64,000 nt of DNA from Acetobacter okinawensis JCM 25146 (GTDB lineage Bacteria > Pseudomonadota > Alphaproteobacteria > Acetobacterales > Acetobacteraceae), in assembly GCF_000613865.1 (NCBI RefSeq), contig NZ_BAJU01000005.1, positions 62,001-126,000 on the forward strand, given 5' to 3'. Made by a program: the position numbers and the translations under genes. A model generated the notes under the pieces. It saw only the letters and a list, made by a program, of their open reading frames with translations, was not told the DNA's origin and ran no database searches. Shown here piece by piece: positions 40,495 through 53,453 of the stretch (position 1 is its first letter; the number at the start of each line of letters is the position of its first letter).

Positions 40495-41776
40495 TGACCG
40501 AGCAGAAAAATACACCATCCCTCGCTTTTGCCCAGACTGTACTGCAAGACGATATTCCTCAAAGTCTTTTGCCAGAGCAGCAGGCGCTTGAAATTGAAAA
40601 CAGGGTTGTCGAAATTGACTCCCATGCTCTTAATTTTGGGCCTCAGCACCCCTCAGCGCATGGTGTGCTGCGTCTGGTGCTTGAGATGGAAGGGGAGCTT
40701 GTTGCACGTGCCGTGCCCCATATAGGACTTTTGCACCGGGGTACTGAAAAGCTTATTGAATACAAGACGTATCAGAAAGCCCTACCGTATTTTGACCGTC
40801 TGGATTATGTCTCCCCAATGTGTGAGGAGCAGGCTTTTGCTCTGGCCACGGAAAAACTTCTGGGGATTGATATTCCAGAGCGTGCCAAATGGCTGCGCGT
40901 TATGTTTGCGGAAATTACCCGTATTCTTAACCATATTCTCAATCTGACTGCATGGGGCTTGATTGTGGCGCGGTAACGCCAGCTTTATGGGGCTATGAAG
41001 AGCGCGAAAAACTTCTGGAGTTTTATGAAGCCGCATCCGGTGCGCGCTTCCATGCCAACTATTTTCGCCCCGGTGGTGTTGCACGTGACATTCCTGCCAG
41101 TCTGGAAGACAGGATTGGGGTGTGGGCCAAGGAGTTTCCATCGTGGATTGATGAGCTTGAGGGTCTGCTGACCGAAAACAGGATATGGAAACAGCGCACG
41201 GTTGGTATTGGTGTTTTTACAACCGAACAGGCTCTGGCATGGGGGTTTAGTGGCCCCTGCCTGCGCGCTTCTGGCGTTCCATGGGATTTAAGGCGCAACC
41301 AGCCATATGATAATTATCATAAGGTTGATTTTAAGGTGCCAGTCACACGTCAGGGTGACTCCTACGATCGTTATCTGATCCGTGTTGCGGAAATGCGTGA
41401 AAGTGTCAGGATTATTGAGCAATGCCTGAGCCAGATGCAGCCGGGTGATATCAAGGTACAGGACCCCAAGTTCAGCCCGCCGTCCAGAGCGGAAATGAAG
41501 CGGTCCATGGAAGCGCTGATCCATCACTTCAAGCTTTTTAGCGAGGGTTATCACGTTCCTGCGGGCTCAACCTACACGGCGGTGGAAAGTCCTAAGGGAG
41601 AATTTGGCGTCTATCTTGTGGCCGATGGCAGCAACAGGCCGTATCGCTGCAAAATCCGTCCAACGGGGTTTGCACATCTACAGGCCATAGATGAGCTTTC
41701 GCGGCGCGGTATGCTGGCCGACATGGTGGCTATTATCGGGTCGCTTGATCTTGTGTTTGGGGAAGTCGATCGATGA
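40494..41776 (+). CDS. nuoD: NADH-quinone oxidoreductase subunit D (one frameshift)
   Basis: The start MTEQKNTPS leads into [20 protein letters not shown] and [18 protein letters not shown]. After [13 protein letters not shown] the frame breaks at the G4 run 40954-40957, where five Gs would give [19 protein letters not shown]. It then runs intact to the C-terminus ([30 protein letters not shown]). Repaired length is 427 residues. NuoD forms the quinone pocket with NuoB. Ends overlapping nuoE (ATGA). Confidence 0.95.
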
Positions 41777-42408
41777 GCACAGCCTGGACCCCGGCAGAAC
41801 AGCCGGACAGCTTTGTATTCGATGCCGCATCGGAAGAGGAAATTGCTGGTGTTCTCAGCAAATATCCGCAAGAGCGCAAGGCAAGTGCGGTTATGCCACT
41901 GCTGTATATCGCGCAACGCCAGATGGGGCGTGTAACGGGGAGCGCCTGGGTGCCCGTAGTGGCTATGGATGTTATTGCCCAGCGCCTGGATATGGCGGTC
42001 ATGCGGGTTTATGAGGTCGCGTCGTTTTACACCATGTTCAACACGCGCCCCATTGGGCGTTACCATTTGCAGGTTTGCACCACTACGCCATGCTGGCTGC
42101 GCGGGTCTGATGATGTGGTGGAGGCCTGCCAGAAAGCGACAGGTATCCAGCATTTTGGTGGCACCAGTGCCGATGGCCTTTTTACCATGACAGAGGTGGA
42201 ATGCCTTGGGGCCTGCGCTAATGCACCAATCCTGCAAGTTGATGATGATTACTATGAAGATATGAATGCCGAACGCACGCAGGCCGTTATAGCCGAGTTG
42301 AGGGCAGGGCGGCGGCCAGAGCCCGGACCGACTGTTAACCGCAGTGTTTCGGCTCCTCTGGGCGGGCGCAAGACATTGCTGCCATCTTCCACGGTGGAAC
42401 AGGAATAG
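41773..42408 (+). CDS. nuoE: NADH-quinone oxidoreductase subunit E
   Basis: 211 residues. The [2Fe-2S] N1a ligands are in [10 protein letters not shown] and [10 protein letters not shown]. The N-terminal helical domain includes [16 protein letters not shown], and the tail after residue 170 is Pro/Arg-rich and variable. Part of the NADH dehydrogenase module with NuoF and NuoG. Confidence 0.97.
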   Translation: MSTAWTPAEQPDSFVFDAASEEEIAGVLSKYPQERKASAVMPLLYIAQRQMGRVTGSAWVPVVAMDVIAQRLDMAVMRVYEVASFYTMFNTRPIGRYHLQVCTTTPCWLRGSDDVVEACQKATGIQHFGGTSADGLFTMTEVECLGACANAPILQVDDDYYEDMNAERTQAVIAELRAGRRPEPGPTVNRSVSAPLGGRKTLLPSSTVEQE

Positions 42409-42419
42409 GAGAGACGGCC

Positions 42420-43748
<1,329 letters not shown>

Positions 43749-43753
43749 CGGCA

Positions 43754-45835
43754 ATGGTGAGGGTAATAGTTGACGGCACGCCAGTAGACGTTCCTCCCGG
43801 TTCCAGCGCGTTGCAGGCCTGCGAGGCTGCAGGCAAGGAAATTCCGCGCTTTTGTTACCACGAGCGCCTGTCCGTTGCGGGGAACTGCCGCATGTGTCTG
43901 GTGGAAGTGGCGCGTGCACCCAAGCCTGTTGCCTCCTGCGGTTTTCCTGTGGCTGATGGTATGCAGATTTTTACGGACACCGAGGTGGTGCGCCGCGCCC
44001 GCCGGGCTGTTATGGAATTCCTGCTGATCAACCACCCGCTGGATTGCCCGATCTGCGATCAGGGTGGGGAGTGCGACCTGCAGGATCAGGCCTATGGGTA
44101 TGGGTCTGGTATTTCGCGCTACAAGGAAGATAAACGGGCGGTCACGGACAAGGATCTGGGGCCACTGGTCAAAACGGTTATGACGCGCTGCATCCAGTGC
44201 ACGCGGTGTGTGCGTTTTAGCACGGAAGTGGCCGGCACACCCGAGTTGGGGCTTGTCTCCCGCGGGGAAAATGCTGAAATCACCACCTATGTGGAAAAAG
44301 CCCTAACGTCCGAACTTTCGGGCAATCTGATTGATGTCTGCCCCGTTGGCGCTCTCACAGCTAAGCCTGCTGCGTTTCATGCCCGGTCATGGGAATATAA
44401 AAAGACCGACAGCATTGATGTCATGGACGCGCTGGGCACCAATATTCAGGTTCAGGCCCGCGGGGGGGAAGTCATGCGGATTGTCCCCCGCGTGAATGAT
44501 GAGGTCAATGAAGAATGGCTGTCTGATAAAGGACGTTTTTCCATTGATGGACTCAAGCGTAAGCGGCTGGATAGGCCGTGGGTCAGGGTGCATGGAAAAC
44601 TGTCTTCCGTATCATGGAAAGATGCGCTGATCGCTCTGGCCCGTCGGTTTGACGGTGTGCCGGGTGATAAGGTTGGGGCTATAGCAGGTGATTTATGTGA
44701 TGCAGAAAGCCTGTGTGCAATAAAAGACCTTTTGCAAGGTATGGGGTCATCCAATTTGGACTGTCGGCAGGACGGTGCGTGGTATGATACATCAAGCCGC
44801 TCTGGCTATCTGTTCAACAGCGATATAAGCGGGATTGATCAGGCCGATGCGCTGTTGCTGGTTGGCACTATGCCCCGGCATGAAGCGCCGGTGCTTAATG
44901 CGCGTATCCGCAAACGGTTTGTCGAGGCAGGGCGGGGGGGCTTCCCCATTGGCATGATCGGCACGCCAACAGCGGATATGACCTATGATGTGAGTGTGCT
45001 AGGCAGCGGGCCGGATACACTGGCTGACCTGCTGGACGGGCAACATGCGTTTGCCGAGGTTTTGAAAAACGCCAAAAAGCCCATGATTATTCTGGGCCAT
45101 GCAGCCCTGACCCGGCGGGATGCTCCAGCCATTTATGCTGCCTGCCGTGATCTTGCCCATGCCTGTGGTGCCATAACGCCGCAGTGGCAGGGTTTGAACA
45201 TCCTGCACACGGCAGCGTCACGCGTTGGGGCGCTGGACCTTGGGTTTGTGCCCGGCCCCCATGGGTGTGATGCGGCCAGTATGCTCCGTGGCGGGGTGGA
45301 AATCCTGTGGTTGCTGGGGGCAGATGAGGTGCAGCTGGACCGCATTCCGCCGGAAACATTTGTGGTGTATCTGGGCCACCATGGGGATGCAGCGGCCAAG
45401 CGGGCAGATATTATCCTCCCCGGTGCGGCCTATACCGAAAAAGCGGGAACATACGTCAACACCGCAGGGCGGGTGCAGCGCGCATTCCGTGCCGTGTTCG
45501 CTCCGGGGGAAGCGCGGGAAGACTGGCGGATTATCCGGGCTTTTTCCGAGGTGGTAGGCCATACCCTGCCGTATGACACGCTGGAAGAACTGCGTGCACA
45601 CATGGCGCAGATCAATCCTGTTTTTGCTTATGGCAACACGGCTGTTCCGTCTCTGGTCGGTGAGCAGGAAAGTGGGGCAACACCTGCCAGTGTGCGCGAT
45701 GGCACGCTTATGGCCACACCTTTGCGCCCTGTTGTTCAGGACTATTACCAGACCAACACCATAAGCCGTGCCAGCCAGACCATGGCTGAGTGCTCAAGGG
45801 TTTATGGCAAGGCACCTGCGGTGGCGGCGGAGTAA
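43754..45835 (+). CDS. nuoG: NADH-quinone oxidoreductase subunit G
   Basis: 693 residues from ATG 43754, five bases after nuoF. The N-terminal ferredoxin-like part has [15 protein letters not shown], then [18 protein letters not shown] and [12 protein letters not shown], ligands for N1b, N5 and N4. The C-terminal half is molybdopterin-oxidoreductase-like without the cofactor role. Its size matches mitochondrial-type NuoG rather than the longer E. coli form. Confidence 0.97.
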   Translation: MVRVIVDGTPVDVPPGSSALQACEAAGKEIPRFCYHERLSVAGNCRMCLVEVARAPKPVASCGFPVADGMQIFTDTEVVRRARRAVMEFLLINHPLDCPICDQGGECDLQDQAYGYGSGISRYKEDKRAVTDKDLGPLVKTVMTRCIQCTRCVRFSTEVAGTPELGLVSRGENAEITTYVEKALTSELSGNLIDVCPVGALTAKPAAFHARSWEYKKTDSIDVMDALGTNIQVQARGGEVMRIVPRVNDEVNEEWLSDKGRFSIDGLKRKRLDRPWVRVHGKLSSVSWKDALIALARRFDGVPGDKVGAIAGDLCDAESLCAIKDLLQGMGSSNLDCRQDGAWYDTSSRSGYLFNSDISGIDQADALLLVGTMPRHEAPVLNARIRKRFVEAGRGGFPIGMIGTPTADMTYDVSVLGSGPDTLADLLDGQHAFAEVLKNAKKPMIILGHAALTRRDAPAIYAACRDLAHACGAITPQWQGLNILHTAASRVGALDLGFVPGPHGCDAASMLRGGVEILWLLGADEVQLDRIPPETFVVYLGHHGDAAAKRADIILPGAAYTEKAGTYVNTAGRVQRAFRAVFAPGEAREDWRIIRAFSEVVGHTLPYDTLEELRAHMAQINPVFAYGNTAVPSLVGEQESGATPASVRDGTLMATPLRPVVQDYYQTNTISRASQTMAECSRVYGKAPAVAAE

Positions 45836-45840
45836 GGGCA

Positions 45841-46871
45841 ATGGCATATTTTTTCTACCAAACCCTTGCGGGCCAGATACTGCTGATGCTGCTGGAAACA
45901 CTGGCGGTGCTGGTACCCTTGTTGATTGGCGTTGCTACCTGACCCTGATGGAACGCAAGGTCATGGCGGCCATGCAGCAACGGCGCGGCCCCAATGTGAA
46001 TGGACCGTTCGGTCTGTTGCAGGCCTTTGCAGACGCGATCAAGATGATTGTGAAGGAAACGGTTATTCCAGCAGGGGCCAACCGGGCCTTGTTCCTGTTC
46101 GCACCGTTTTTGACCTTTTCGCTCGCCATGGCAGCTTGGGCAGTTATTCCAACGGGTAACGGGCTGGCGGTGGCCAACATCAATGTTGGTATTCTCTACC
46201 TGCTCGCCATGTCTTCCCTTGGGGTTTATGGCATGCTCATTGCGGGCTGGGCGTCCAATTCACGTTATGCGTTTTTGGGCGGTCTGCGCTCGGCAGCTCA
46301 GATGGTCTCTTACGAGGTGTCCATCGGGTTGGTGATCGTGTCGGTCCTGCTCGCTGTTGGTAGCCTTAACCTGAACGATATTGTGCTGGCGCAACGGCAC
46401 ATATGGTTCTGTGTGCCGATGTTCCCGATGTTCATCGTGTTTTTTATCTCCGCACTGGCGGAAACCAACCGTGCCCCGTTTGACTTGCCCGAAGGGGAAA
46501 GTGAACTGGTTGCAGGCTTTTTTGTAGAATATTCATCGCTCGCTTTCGGCCTGTTCTTTCTGGGCGAATACGCAAACATGATCCTCATGTCCTCCATGGT
46601 CAGCATTCTGTTCCTTGGTGGGTGGTTGCCCCCGCTGGGTATTGCGCCACTGACATGGGTGCCCGGCCCGCTGTGGCTGATTTTTAAAATCCTGTTCTGT
46701 CTGTTTGTCTTTATCTGGGTGCGCGCGACGTTCCCGCGTTACCGATACGACCAGTTGATGCGGCTTGGATGGAAGGTGTTCTTGCCGTTCTCTTTACTGT
46801 GGATGATCGGTACGGCTGGCTTTCTTATGGCAACAGGTCTGCTGCCCCATATGGGAGGGGTGAATTCATGA
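45841..46871 (+). CDS. nuoH: NADH-quinone oxidoreductase subunit H (one frameshift)
   Basis: The first helix ([19 protein letters not shown]) is in one frame and meets a TGA. The rest ([20 protein letters not shown] onward) continues after one base is lost at about 45935, GCx TAC read as GCTAC. Repaired length is 343 residues with eight helices. The conserved loop [19 protein letters not shown], near residue 215, is present. Membrane subunit linking the peripheral arm and proton channels at the quinone cavity. Overlaps nuoI (ATGA). Confidence 0.95.
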
Positions 46872-47356
46872 GCGCTCTTGGCACCACATTGCGGTCTTTC
46901 CTGCTTAAGGAACTGGCGGCGGGCATGGTTTCCACATTCCGTATGATGTTCAAGCCCAAGGTCACGCTGAACTATCCGTATGAGAAAGGTCCGTTGTCCC
47001 ACCGGTTCAGGGGGGAGCACGCTCTGCGACGCTACCCTAACGGGGAGGAGCGCTGCATTGCCTGCAAACTGTGCGAGGCAACATGCCCGGCAGAGGCCAT
47101 TACCATTGAGGCCGAAGAGCGTGATGACGGGTCGCGCCGCACCACGCGGTATGACATTGACATGACCAAATGCATCTATTGTGGACTGTGCGAGGAAGCC
47201 TGCCCGGTAGATGCAATTGTTGAAGGCCCCAACTACGAATTTGCTACGGAAACCCGCGAAGAGCTGATGTACGACAAAGGCAAGCTCCTTGCGAACGGAG
47301 ACCGCTGGGAGTCTCTGCTGGCACGGAGGCTCGAACTTGATGCGCCGTATCGCTGA
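46868..47356 (+). CDS. nuoI: NADH-quinone oxidoreductase subunit I
   Basis: 162 residues from ATG 46868. Two ferredoxin-type motifs, [12 protein letters not shown] and [12 protein letters not shown], hold N6a and N6b. The N-terminal block [20 protein letters not shown] is typical of the proteobacterial/mitochondrial form. It carries electrons from NuoG to NuoB. A 36-bp gap follows before nuoJ. Confidence 0.98.
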   Translation: MSALGTTLRSFLLKELAAGMVSTFRMMFKPKVTLNYPYEKGPLSHRFRGEHALRRYPNGEERCIACKLCEATCPAEAITIEAEERDDGSRRTTRYDIDMTKCIYCGLCEEACPVDAIVEGPNYEFATETREELMYDKGKLLANGDRWESLLARRLELDAPYR

Positions 47357-47392
47357 GCAGATGCAGACCACGTCAGGGCAGGAGGTTGGCCA

Positions 47393-48106
47393 ATGATGGC
47401 ACAGCTCGTTTTTTATGTTTTTGCGGCAGTGCTGCTGCTTTCGGCCGCCATGGTCATTAGTGCCCGCAATCCCGTTCATGCGGTTTTGTTCCTCATTCTG
47501 GGCTTTTTTAATGCTGCGGGACTGTTTCTGGTCGCGGGTGCCGAGTTTTTGGCCATGCTTCTGGTCATTGTTTACGTCGGGGCGGTAGCGGTTCTCTTCC
47601 TGTTTGTGGTGATGATGCTGGATATAGACTTCAGCCGCCTGCGCGAGGGGTTCCAGCGTTATGCGCCTCTGGGCCTGTGCATCGGGGGCGTGCTGCTGGC
47701 TGAACTGCTCATGGCCTTCAGCAACTGGCGCATGGCGCCTGCGGGTGTGGTCGCACCTTTGACGGTGGACCCGGCGCTGACCAATACAGCCGCTCTGGGT
47801 ACGGTTATTTACACGCATTATGTGTTGCTTTTTCAGGCCTGCGGGCTTGTCCTGCTGGTCGCCATGATCGGGGCGATCGTGCTGACGCTGCGCAGCACCG
47901 CAACTGGCCGCCGCCAGAACATTGGTCGGCAGCATGCACGCACACGTGAAGAAACGCTGGAGCTGGTTAATCTACCACTTGGCGAAAATGTGTTTGAACA
48001 GGGCGGTTTCCTGCGCCCCAAAGGCTCCTATTACGAAATTGCGGCTCCCGGCTCTTATGGCGCGGGTGAGCCGGATAAGACGGAAACCGAGGAGAAGGGC
48101 GCATGA
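47393..48106 (+). CDS. nuoJ: NADH-quinone oxidoreductase subunit J
   Basis: 237 residues with five membrane helices. The conserved third helix is [20 protein letters not shown], and [20 protein letters not shown] lies near the start. The hydrophilic C-terminal tail (about 60 residues) is longer than in minimal NuoJ. The stop overlaps nuoK (ATGA). Confidence 0.96.
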   Translation: MMAQLVFYVFAAVLLLSAAMVISARNPVHAVLFLILGFFNAAGLFLVAGAEFLAMLLVIVYVGAVAVLFLFVVMMLDIDFSRLREGFQRYAPLGLCIGGVLLAELLMAFSNWRMAPAGVVAPLTVDPALTNTAALGTVIYTHYVLLFQACGLVLLVAMIGAIVLTLRSTATGRRQNIGRQHARTREETLELVNLPLGENVFEQGGFLRPKGSYYEIAAPGSYGAGEPDKTETEEKGA

Positions 48107-48426
48107 ACCCGGCAATCGCGTCTGTGGGGCTTGGACCTTACCTGTTTGTCAGTGCTGCACTTCTGGTTCTGGGGGTGTTTGGCATTTTTCTGAACCGTAA
48201 GAACATTATTGTTCTGCTCATGTCCATGGAACTGATCCTGCTTTCGGCCAACCTTAATCTGGTGGCATTTTCCTCGGCTCACGGGGACCTGTCGGGGCAG
48301 GTCATGGTGCTGTTCGTACTGACCATTGCAGCGGCAGAAGCGGCCATCGGGCTTGCTATTGTTACGGTCTACTTCCGTAACCGCGGCTCCATCCAGGTCG
48401 AAGACGTGACGATGATGAAGGGATGA
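48103..48426 (+). CDS. nuoK: NADH-quinone oxidoreductase subunit K
   Basis: 107 residues with three helices. The conserved helix [18 protein letters not shown] includes the membrane Glu; a second Glu is in [19 protein letters not shown]. Small proton-channel subunit. ATGA overlaps on both sides. Confidence 0.97.
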   Translation: MNPAIASVGLGPYLFVSAALLVLGVFGIFLNRKNIIVLLMSMELILLSANLNLVAFSSAHGDLSGQVMVLFVLTIAAAEAAIGLAIVTVYFRNRGSIQVEDVTMMKG

Positions 48427-50375
48427 GCAGCGTTATGCAAACAGAACTCAACCTGTTTTCCGTTGCCGTGCTTGCTCCCATGGCGGGGGCTGTTGTCGCG
48501 GGGCTTGGCGGGCGGTTCATGGGCGATACCCTCGCCAAGGTCGTGACCATAGCCTGTATGGCTGTTGCAGCCCTATGTGGTGTGGGGGCTCTGTGCGGTG
48601 CGTGGCAGAGTGGTTTTCCACACACCAGCGTGCCATTGGCGCAATGGGTGCACGCTGGTGGGTTTGACGCCACATGGACCCTGCGGTTTGACACGCTCTC
48701 CGTCACCATGGTGGCCATGGTGCTTGTGGTGTCCCTGCTCGTGCATTGCTACAGCATTGGTTACATGAGCCATGAGAGCATGCCGACCTATCGGTTCTTC
48801 TCCTATCTGTCGCTGTTTACTTTTGCCATGCTTATGCTGGTTTCTTCCAATGACCTGATCCAGCTCTTTTTTGGCTGGGAAGGTGTGGGCCTGGCCAGTT
48901 ATCTGCTGATCGGTTACTGGTATGACCGCCCGGCGGCCACGACAGCGGCTATCAAGGCATTTGTGGTCAACCGCGTGGCGGATCTGTTTTTTATTGTCGG
49001 TATCGGGCTGATCTACGTCCTGTTCCACACAGTGCAGTATGATGCCGTGTTTGCAGCCGTGCCAGATGTGCTGAACGTGCCTTATACCATATGTGGCGTA
49101 TCCATCCGTATGCTGGAGGTCATCTGCTTCCTGCTATTTGTGGGCGCTATGGGCAAGTCGGCCCAGTTGTTCCTGCACACATGGCTACCGGATGCGATGG
49201 AAGGGCCAACGCCTGTATCGGCTCTGATCCACGCTGCAACCATGGTAACCGCAGGTGTGTTTTTGATGGCGCGCATGTCTCCCTTGCTGGAGTTTGCCCC
49301 CGGCACACGCTGCTTTGTTATTCTGATTGGTGCAACAACCTGCTTTTTTGCAGCAACCGTTGGCATGGTGCAGCCAGACATCAAGCGGACCATTGCCTAC
49401 TCCACCTGCTCGCAGCTTGGCTATATGTTTGCAGCCGTTGGGGTGGGGGCGTATCAGGCTGCTGTCTTCCACCTGACTACGCATGCTTTTTTCAAGGCAC
49501 TTCTGTTTTTGGCCGCAGGCTCCGTGATTCATGCCATGCACGACGAGCAGAACATGTTCCGCATGGGGGGCTTATGGAAAAAACTGCCCGTAACCTATGT
49601 GGTTATGTGGCTGGGCAGTCTGGCGCTGGCCGGGGTTTATCCGTTTGCCGGATACTGGTCCAAAGATGCCATTCTTAACACGCTGTGGGCGTCCGATGCC
49701 TCCTACAGCCATTATGCATGGGCCTTGGGCAGTATTACGGCTTTTCTGACAGCGTTTTATAGCTGGAGACTGCTGTTTCTGGTTTTTCATGGCACACCGC
49801 ATGACGCCCATGCGCATGATGGCGCGCATGAAAGCCCGGCAGTCATGACTGTGCCGTTGCTGGTTCTGTCAGTGGGGGCGGTTGTGGCTGGCGCGGTGCT
49901 GGCACCATTCTACATTGGCGCACATCAGGGTGCTTTCTGGAACGGCGCTATCGTAAATGCGCCGACTAACCATATCATGGAAGCGTTTGAGCACGTGCCG
50001 TCCCTGATTGCCCTGTTGCCCAGCATTGCCGGGCTCGCGGGGATTGCGCTGGCTTTTGTCCTGTATGTGCGTGCGCCGCAGGTGCCAGCGGCACTCGCCC
50101 GCAGCTTTGGGCCAATCTACCGGTTCCTGCTCAATAAATGGTATTTTGATGAGCTGTACGACAGGATTTTCGTGCGTCCCTATGCAGCGCTGGCACGTGT
50201 GCTGTGGAAAGGGGCGGACGAAGGTGTTGTGGAAGGTCTGCCGCTGGACATCGTGCGTGCCACGCATGACAGCGCGTTGCAGGCTGTCAGGCTCCAGAGC
50301 GGCTCCATTGCCATTTACGCCTTTACCATGCTGGCAGGGCTTGTGGTGCTGCTGACTGTTGCGCTGTGCGGGTGA
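48423..50375 (+). CDS. nuoL: NADH-quinone oxidoreductase subunit L
   Basis: 650 residues with antiporter-like (Mrp/ND5) helices: [20 protein letters not shown] with its key Glu, [20 protein letters not shown], and the distal [16 protein letters not shown]. The long lateral-helix region is present at the C-terminus, ending [17 protein letters not shown]. Frame intact. In complete operons nuoM follows; here it does not. Confidence 0.98.
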   Translation: MSSVMQTELNLFSVAVLAPMAGAVVAGLGGRFMGDTLAKVVTIACMAVAALCGVGALCGAWQSGFPHTSVPLAQWVHAGGFDATWTLRFDTLSVTMVAMVLVVSLLVHCYSIGYMSHESMPTYRFFSYLSLFTFAMLMLVSSNDLIQLFFGWEGVGLASYLLIGYWYDRPAATTAAIKAFVVNRVADLFFIVGIGLIYVLFHTVQYDAVFAAVPDVLNVPYTICGVSIRMLEVICFLLFVGAMGKSAQLFLHTWLPDAMEGPTPVSALIHAATMVTAGVFLMARMSPLLEFAPGTRCFVILIGATTCFFAATVGMVQPDIKRTIAYSTCSQLGYMFAAVGVGAYQAAVFHLTTHAFFKALLFLAAGSVIHAMHDEQNMFRMGGLWKKLPVTYVVMWLGSLALAGVYPFAGYWSKDAILNTLWASDASYSHYAWALGSITAFLTAFYSWRLLFLVFHGTPHDAHAHDGAHESPAVMTVPLLVLSVGAVVAGAVLAPFYIGAHQGAFWNGAIVNAPTNHIMEAFEHVPSLIALLPSIAGLAGIALAFVLYVRAPQVPAALARSFGPIYRFLLNKWYFDELYDRIFVRPYAALARVLWKGADEGVVEGLPLDIVRATHDSALQAVRLQSGSIAIYAFTMLAGLVVLLTVALCG

Positions 50376-50381
50376 TCTAAC

Positions 50382-50444
50382 ATGACCAACGCCACCATTC
50401 CGACCTTGTTCTCTTTCTATCCTCAGCGGAGTGCCGCGCGATGA
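50382..50444 (+). pseudogene. nuoM: nuoM remnant: 20-codon ORF in the place of nuoM
   Basis: Between nuoL and nuoN, where the ~1.5-kb nuoM normally lies, there is only ATG 50382 to TGA 50444, encoding 20 residues that begin MTNATIPTL and end PQRSAAR. The beginning resembles alphaproteobacterial NuoM N-termini (MTN..PTL.). The TGA overlaps the nuoN ATG (ATGA), the same coupling as at other nuo junctions. I read it as the two ends of nuoM joined after loss of the middle, either in the organism or in the assembly. NuoM is a proton-pumping antiporter-like subunit. Confidence 0.6.
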
Positions 50445-51883
50445 GTGTGACAGTGTTCAACTGGGCTGTGGCCCTGCCCGAAATTGTTCTTGCTGTATCG
50501 GGTATCATCATTCTTGTAGCTGGTGTGCTCTGCAAAAAGGGGGAAGGTTTTTTCCTCGCTGCCATACTCAGTCTTGCTGCGTTTGTGCTCTGTGGCTTTC
50601 TGGTTGTGCTTGCGCCTTCAGGGGCAGGGTATGCCGCAACATTTGTGAATGACGGTTTTGCCCGGTTCATGAAGGAGCTTATTCTGGCGGGCGGGTTTGT
50701 GGCTGTCGCCCTGAGTGTGAGTTACCGCACGCCTGAGCGGCAGTCCCTGCCGTTTGAGACACCGGTGCTCATGCTGTTTTCCACGCTCGGGGCCATGCTT
50801 ATGGCGTCTTCTGCCAATTTGATGACACTGTTTGTCGGGCTGGAACTATCTTCCCTCTCCATTTACATCCTGTGTGCGGTGGAGCGGGACAATGTCCTCT
50901 CCTCCGAGGCGGGGATGAAGTATTTTATTCTGGGCTCTTTGGCATCTGGCCTGCTGCTTTATGGTATTTCGCTCGTTTACGGGTATGCGGGAACCATGGA
51001 GTATGGCGGACTGGTTGAGGCCGTGCGTGCTTCCGGGCTGCCCCCCATGGGGCTGGTTGTTGGTATTGTGTTTGTTGTGGTGGGGCTGTGCTTCAAGCTT
51101 TCCGCTGTGCCGTTCCATATGTGGACGCCCGATGTTTATCAGGGTGCTCCCACACCGGTTACAGCTTACATGGCCGGTGCACCCAAGTTTGCGGCATTTG
51201 CACTATTCCTGCGCGTTATGGCAGGGCCGTTCGGTTCGGTTGCTCCGCGCTGGCAGATACTGATTGAGGCTGTATCTGTGCTGTCCATGGTCTATGGCGC
51301 TTTTGCTGCAATCCCGCAGACCAACATCAAGCGACTGATGGCCTATTCCTCCATCGGGCATATGGGGTACGCCATGATGGGGCTTGCCGCGGCCAGCACC
51401 GCAGGCACACAGGCTACCCTGATTTATCTTGCCGCCTATTTTGTGATGAATGCAGGTGTTTTTGCAGGCATTACGGCCATGCGGCGGAACGGGCGGGAGG
51501 TCAATTCCATTGCAGACCTTGCCGGGCTTGGCCGCACTGATCCGGGTATGGCGCTTGCTCTGGCTATTTTCATGTTCAGCATGGTGGGAGCACCACCACT
51601 TGCCGGTTTTTTTGGCAAGTTCATGGTTTTTGCAGCCGCCTGGCAATCTGGTCTTTACGCGCTGGTCAGCATTGGCGCATTGTCCAGCATAGTCGGTGCT
51701 TATTATTATCTGCGGGTTGTGAAAGTTATGTATTTTGATGCGCCAGCTCCTACGCTGGACCGCCCGGCCCCCAGTCTGCTGTTTGTGTCGGGCGGGATGG
51801 GTGTTGCCACTGTTGTTTTTGCCATCGTGCTTGGCCCGCTTATGTCGGTTGCGCATCAGGCTGCCCTAGCTCTGGCGGGATGA
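50441..51883 (+). CDS. nuoN: NADH-quinone oxidoreductase subunit N
   Basis: 480 residues, antiporter-like. VGLELSSLSIYILCAVERD carries the key Glu, PFHMWTPDVYQGAPTPVTA is the conserved loop with the following Lys helix, and LMAYSSIGHMGYAMMGLA and LAGFFGKFMVFAAAW follow. Proton-pumping membrane subunit. Translation is coupled to the short nuoM remnant upstream and to birA downstream (ATGA). Confidence 0.98.
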   Translation: MSVTVFNWAVALPEIVLAVSGIIILVAGVLCKKGEGFFLAAILSLAAFVLCGFLVVLAPSGAGYAATFVNDGFARFMKELILAGGFVAVALSVSYRTPERQSLPFETPVLMLFSTLGAMLMASSANLMTLFVGLELSSLSIYILCAVERDNVLSSEAGMKYFILGSLASGLLLYGISLVYGYAGTMEYGGLVEAVRASGLPPMGLVVGIVFVVVGLCFKLSAVPFHMWTPDVYQGAPTPVTAYMAGAPKFAAFALFLRVMAGPFGSVAPRWQILIEAVSVLSMVYGAFAAIPQTNIKRLMAYSSIGHMGYAMMGLAAASTAGTQATLIYLAAYFVMNAGVFAGITAMRRNGREVNSIADLAGLGRTDPGMALALAIFMFSMVGAPPLAGFFGKFMVFAAAWQSGLYALVSIGALSSIVGAYYYLRVVKVMYFDAPAPTLDRPAPSLLFVSGGMGVATVVFAIVLGPLMSVAHQAALALAG

Positions 51884-52629
51884 GCGGGCAAAGTGACGCA
51901 TGGCGGCTGACCTGTTTTGACGAGCTGCCATCGACCTCCGATTACTGCCTGAATGCTTGCCGCACGGAGGAAGATGTTACTGGGCTTGCTGTGCTGGCCC
52001 GCCGCCAGACCAAAGGGCGCGGCAGCCGGGGCCGTAGCTGGCTGGACGGAGGGCAGGGGCTTGCGCTGAGCGTTGTGCAGGCTGCGGCCCAGGCTGGGCC
52101 GGACGCTCTGGGGGGCTGGCCCTTTGTCGCCTCTCTGGGTTTTTACGAAGGGCTGTTACGCGCTGTTCCCGCAGCACAGGGCCACCTGATGATCAAATGG
52201 CCTAACGATATTCTGCTGGATGGGCGGAAAATGGGGGGAATCCTCATTGAGCGGGAAGGTGATTATGTTCTTGTGGGGCTTGGGGCCAATCTGGCAACGG
52301 CTCCCCAGCAAAGTCAGCTGGAGCGGCCAGTAGCCTGTCTGGCGCAGTGTGGCATGGTCCCGGATGTGGAGACTGTGGCCCACCACGTGCTCGATGGGCT
52401 GGCCCTGTGGTGCAGGCAATGGCGACAAAAAGGGTTTGCTTCCATCCGGGCTGCGTGGCTGGAAAGGGCGCATCCTTTGGGGACCCCCCTTGTCGTTCAG
52501 GGCGGGAATACTTATGAGAAGGGGCTGTTTGCTGGGCTGGCCGAGGATGGGCGCCTGCTGCTGGATACGGAACGTGGAATGAAGACAATCGCAACAGGGG
52601 ATATTCTGCTTATGGAAAAGGGCGCTTAG
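51880..52629 (+). CDS. birA: Biotin--[acetyl-CoA-carboxylase] ligase
   Basis: 249 residues. [32 protein letters not shown] (biotinyl-AMP loop) and [18 protein letters not shown] are the class markers. There is no N-terminal DNA-binding domain, so it is a monofunctional ligase, not a repressor. It attaches biotin to carboxylase carrier proteins. Overlaps nuoN by four bases; coaX starts two bases after its stop. Confidence 0.95.
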   Translation: MSGQSDAWRLTCFDELPSTSDYCLNACRTEEDVTGLAVLARRQTKGRGSRGRSWLDGGQGLALSVVQAAAQAGPDALGGWPFVASLGFYEGLLRAVPAAQGHLMIKWPNDILLDGRKMGGILIEREGDYVLVGLGANLATAPQQSQLERPVACLAQCGMVPDVETVAHHVLDGLALWCRQWRQKGFASIRAAWLERAHPLGTPLVVQGGNTYEKGLFAGLAEDGRLLLDTERGMKTIATGDILLMEKGA

Positions 52630-52631
52630 GA

Positions 52632-53444
52632 GTGCTACTTGTCATTGACGCAGGGAATACCAATGTTGTGTTTGCCGTGCATGATGGTGAGAAGTGGCGT
52701 GGTGTCTGGCGTATTACCATGCAGGCCCAGCGCACGTCGGATGAATATGGTGTGTGGTTGCAGGCGCTGCTCAGAACGCAGGGTCTGACGCCGGATGATG
52801 TTGAGGGAGCGGTCATTGGCACGGTGGTGCCTGCCGCGTTGTACCATCTACGCACATTGTGCCGTCAGTGGTTTGCGGTGGAACCTCTGCTTGCCTCGGC
52901 CCGGCTGGACTGGGGGTTCGCCATCAAGATGGACAACCCTGATGAAGTCGGGGTGGACCGTCTGCTCAACGGGCTTGCCGCGCATTACACCTATGGTGGC
53001 CCGCTGACGGTGATTGATTTTGGAACGGCCACCACGTTTGATGTGGTGGATCAGGAGGGAAGCTACTGCGGGGGTGTTATTGCGCCCGGCATTAACCTGT
53101 CGGTCGAGGCATTGCATCAGGCAGCAGCAAGGCTTCCACGTATTGGCATTGGCCGTCCGGTGGGGGAATCCGCCATCGGGCGGAATACGGTTGCTGCCAT
53201 GCGCTCAGGTGTGTTCTGGGGGTATGTAGGGTTGATCGAGGGGATCGTTGAGAGGATCCGCCGTGAAGTGGGGCCTTCCATGAAGGTGCTTGCAACTGGC
53301 GGTCTGGCTCCGCTCTTCTCGGAAGGGACGACGGTTTTTGACCATGTGGATTCAATGCTGACCCTCAATGGGTTGCGCTTGCTGGCGGGGAGGAACCCCC
53401 TGCCGAAACTGACAGTAGAACGAGATTTTTTGGCTGAAGGATAA
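52632..53444 (+). CDS. coaX: Type III pantothenate kinase
   Basis: 270 residues from GTG 52632, with AGGA close upstream. The phosphate-binding start is [18 protein letters not shown]; then [16 protein letters not shown] and [19 protein letters not shown], and C-terminal [14 protein letters not shown]. Catalyses the first step of CoA synthesis. Type III enzymes need a monovalent cation and are not inhibited by CoA (family knowledge). It sits between birA and rnj. Confidence 0.95.
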   Translation: MLLVIDAGNTNVVFAVHDGEKWRGVWRITMQAQRTSDEYGVWLQALLRTQGLTPDDVEGAVIGTVVPAALYHLRTLCRQWFAVEPLLASARLDWGFAIKMDNPDEVGVDRLLNGLAAHYTYGGPLTVIDFGTATTFDVVDQEGSYCGGVIAPGINLSVEALHQAAARLPRIGIGRPVGESAIGRNTVAAMRSGVFWGYVGLIEGIVERIRREVGPSMKVLATGGLAPLFSEGTTVFDHVDSMLTLNGLRLLAGRNPLPKLTVERDFLAEG

Positions 53445-53453
53445 TCAGATAAT

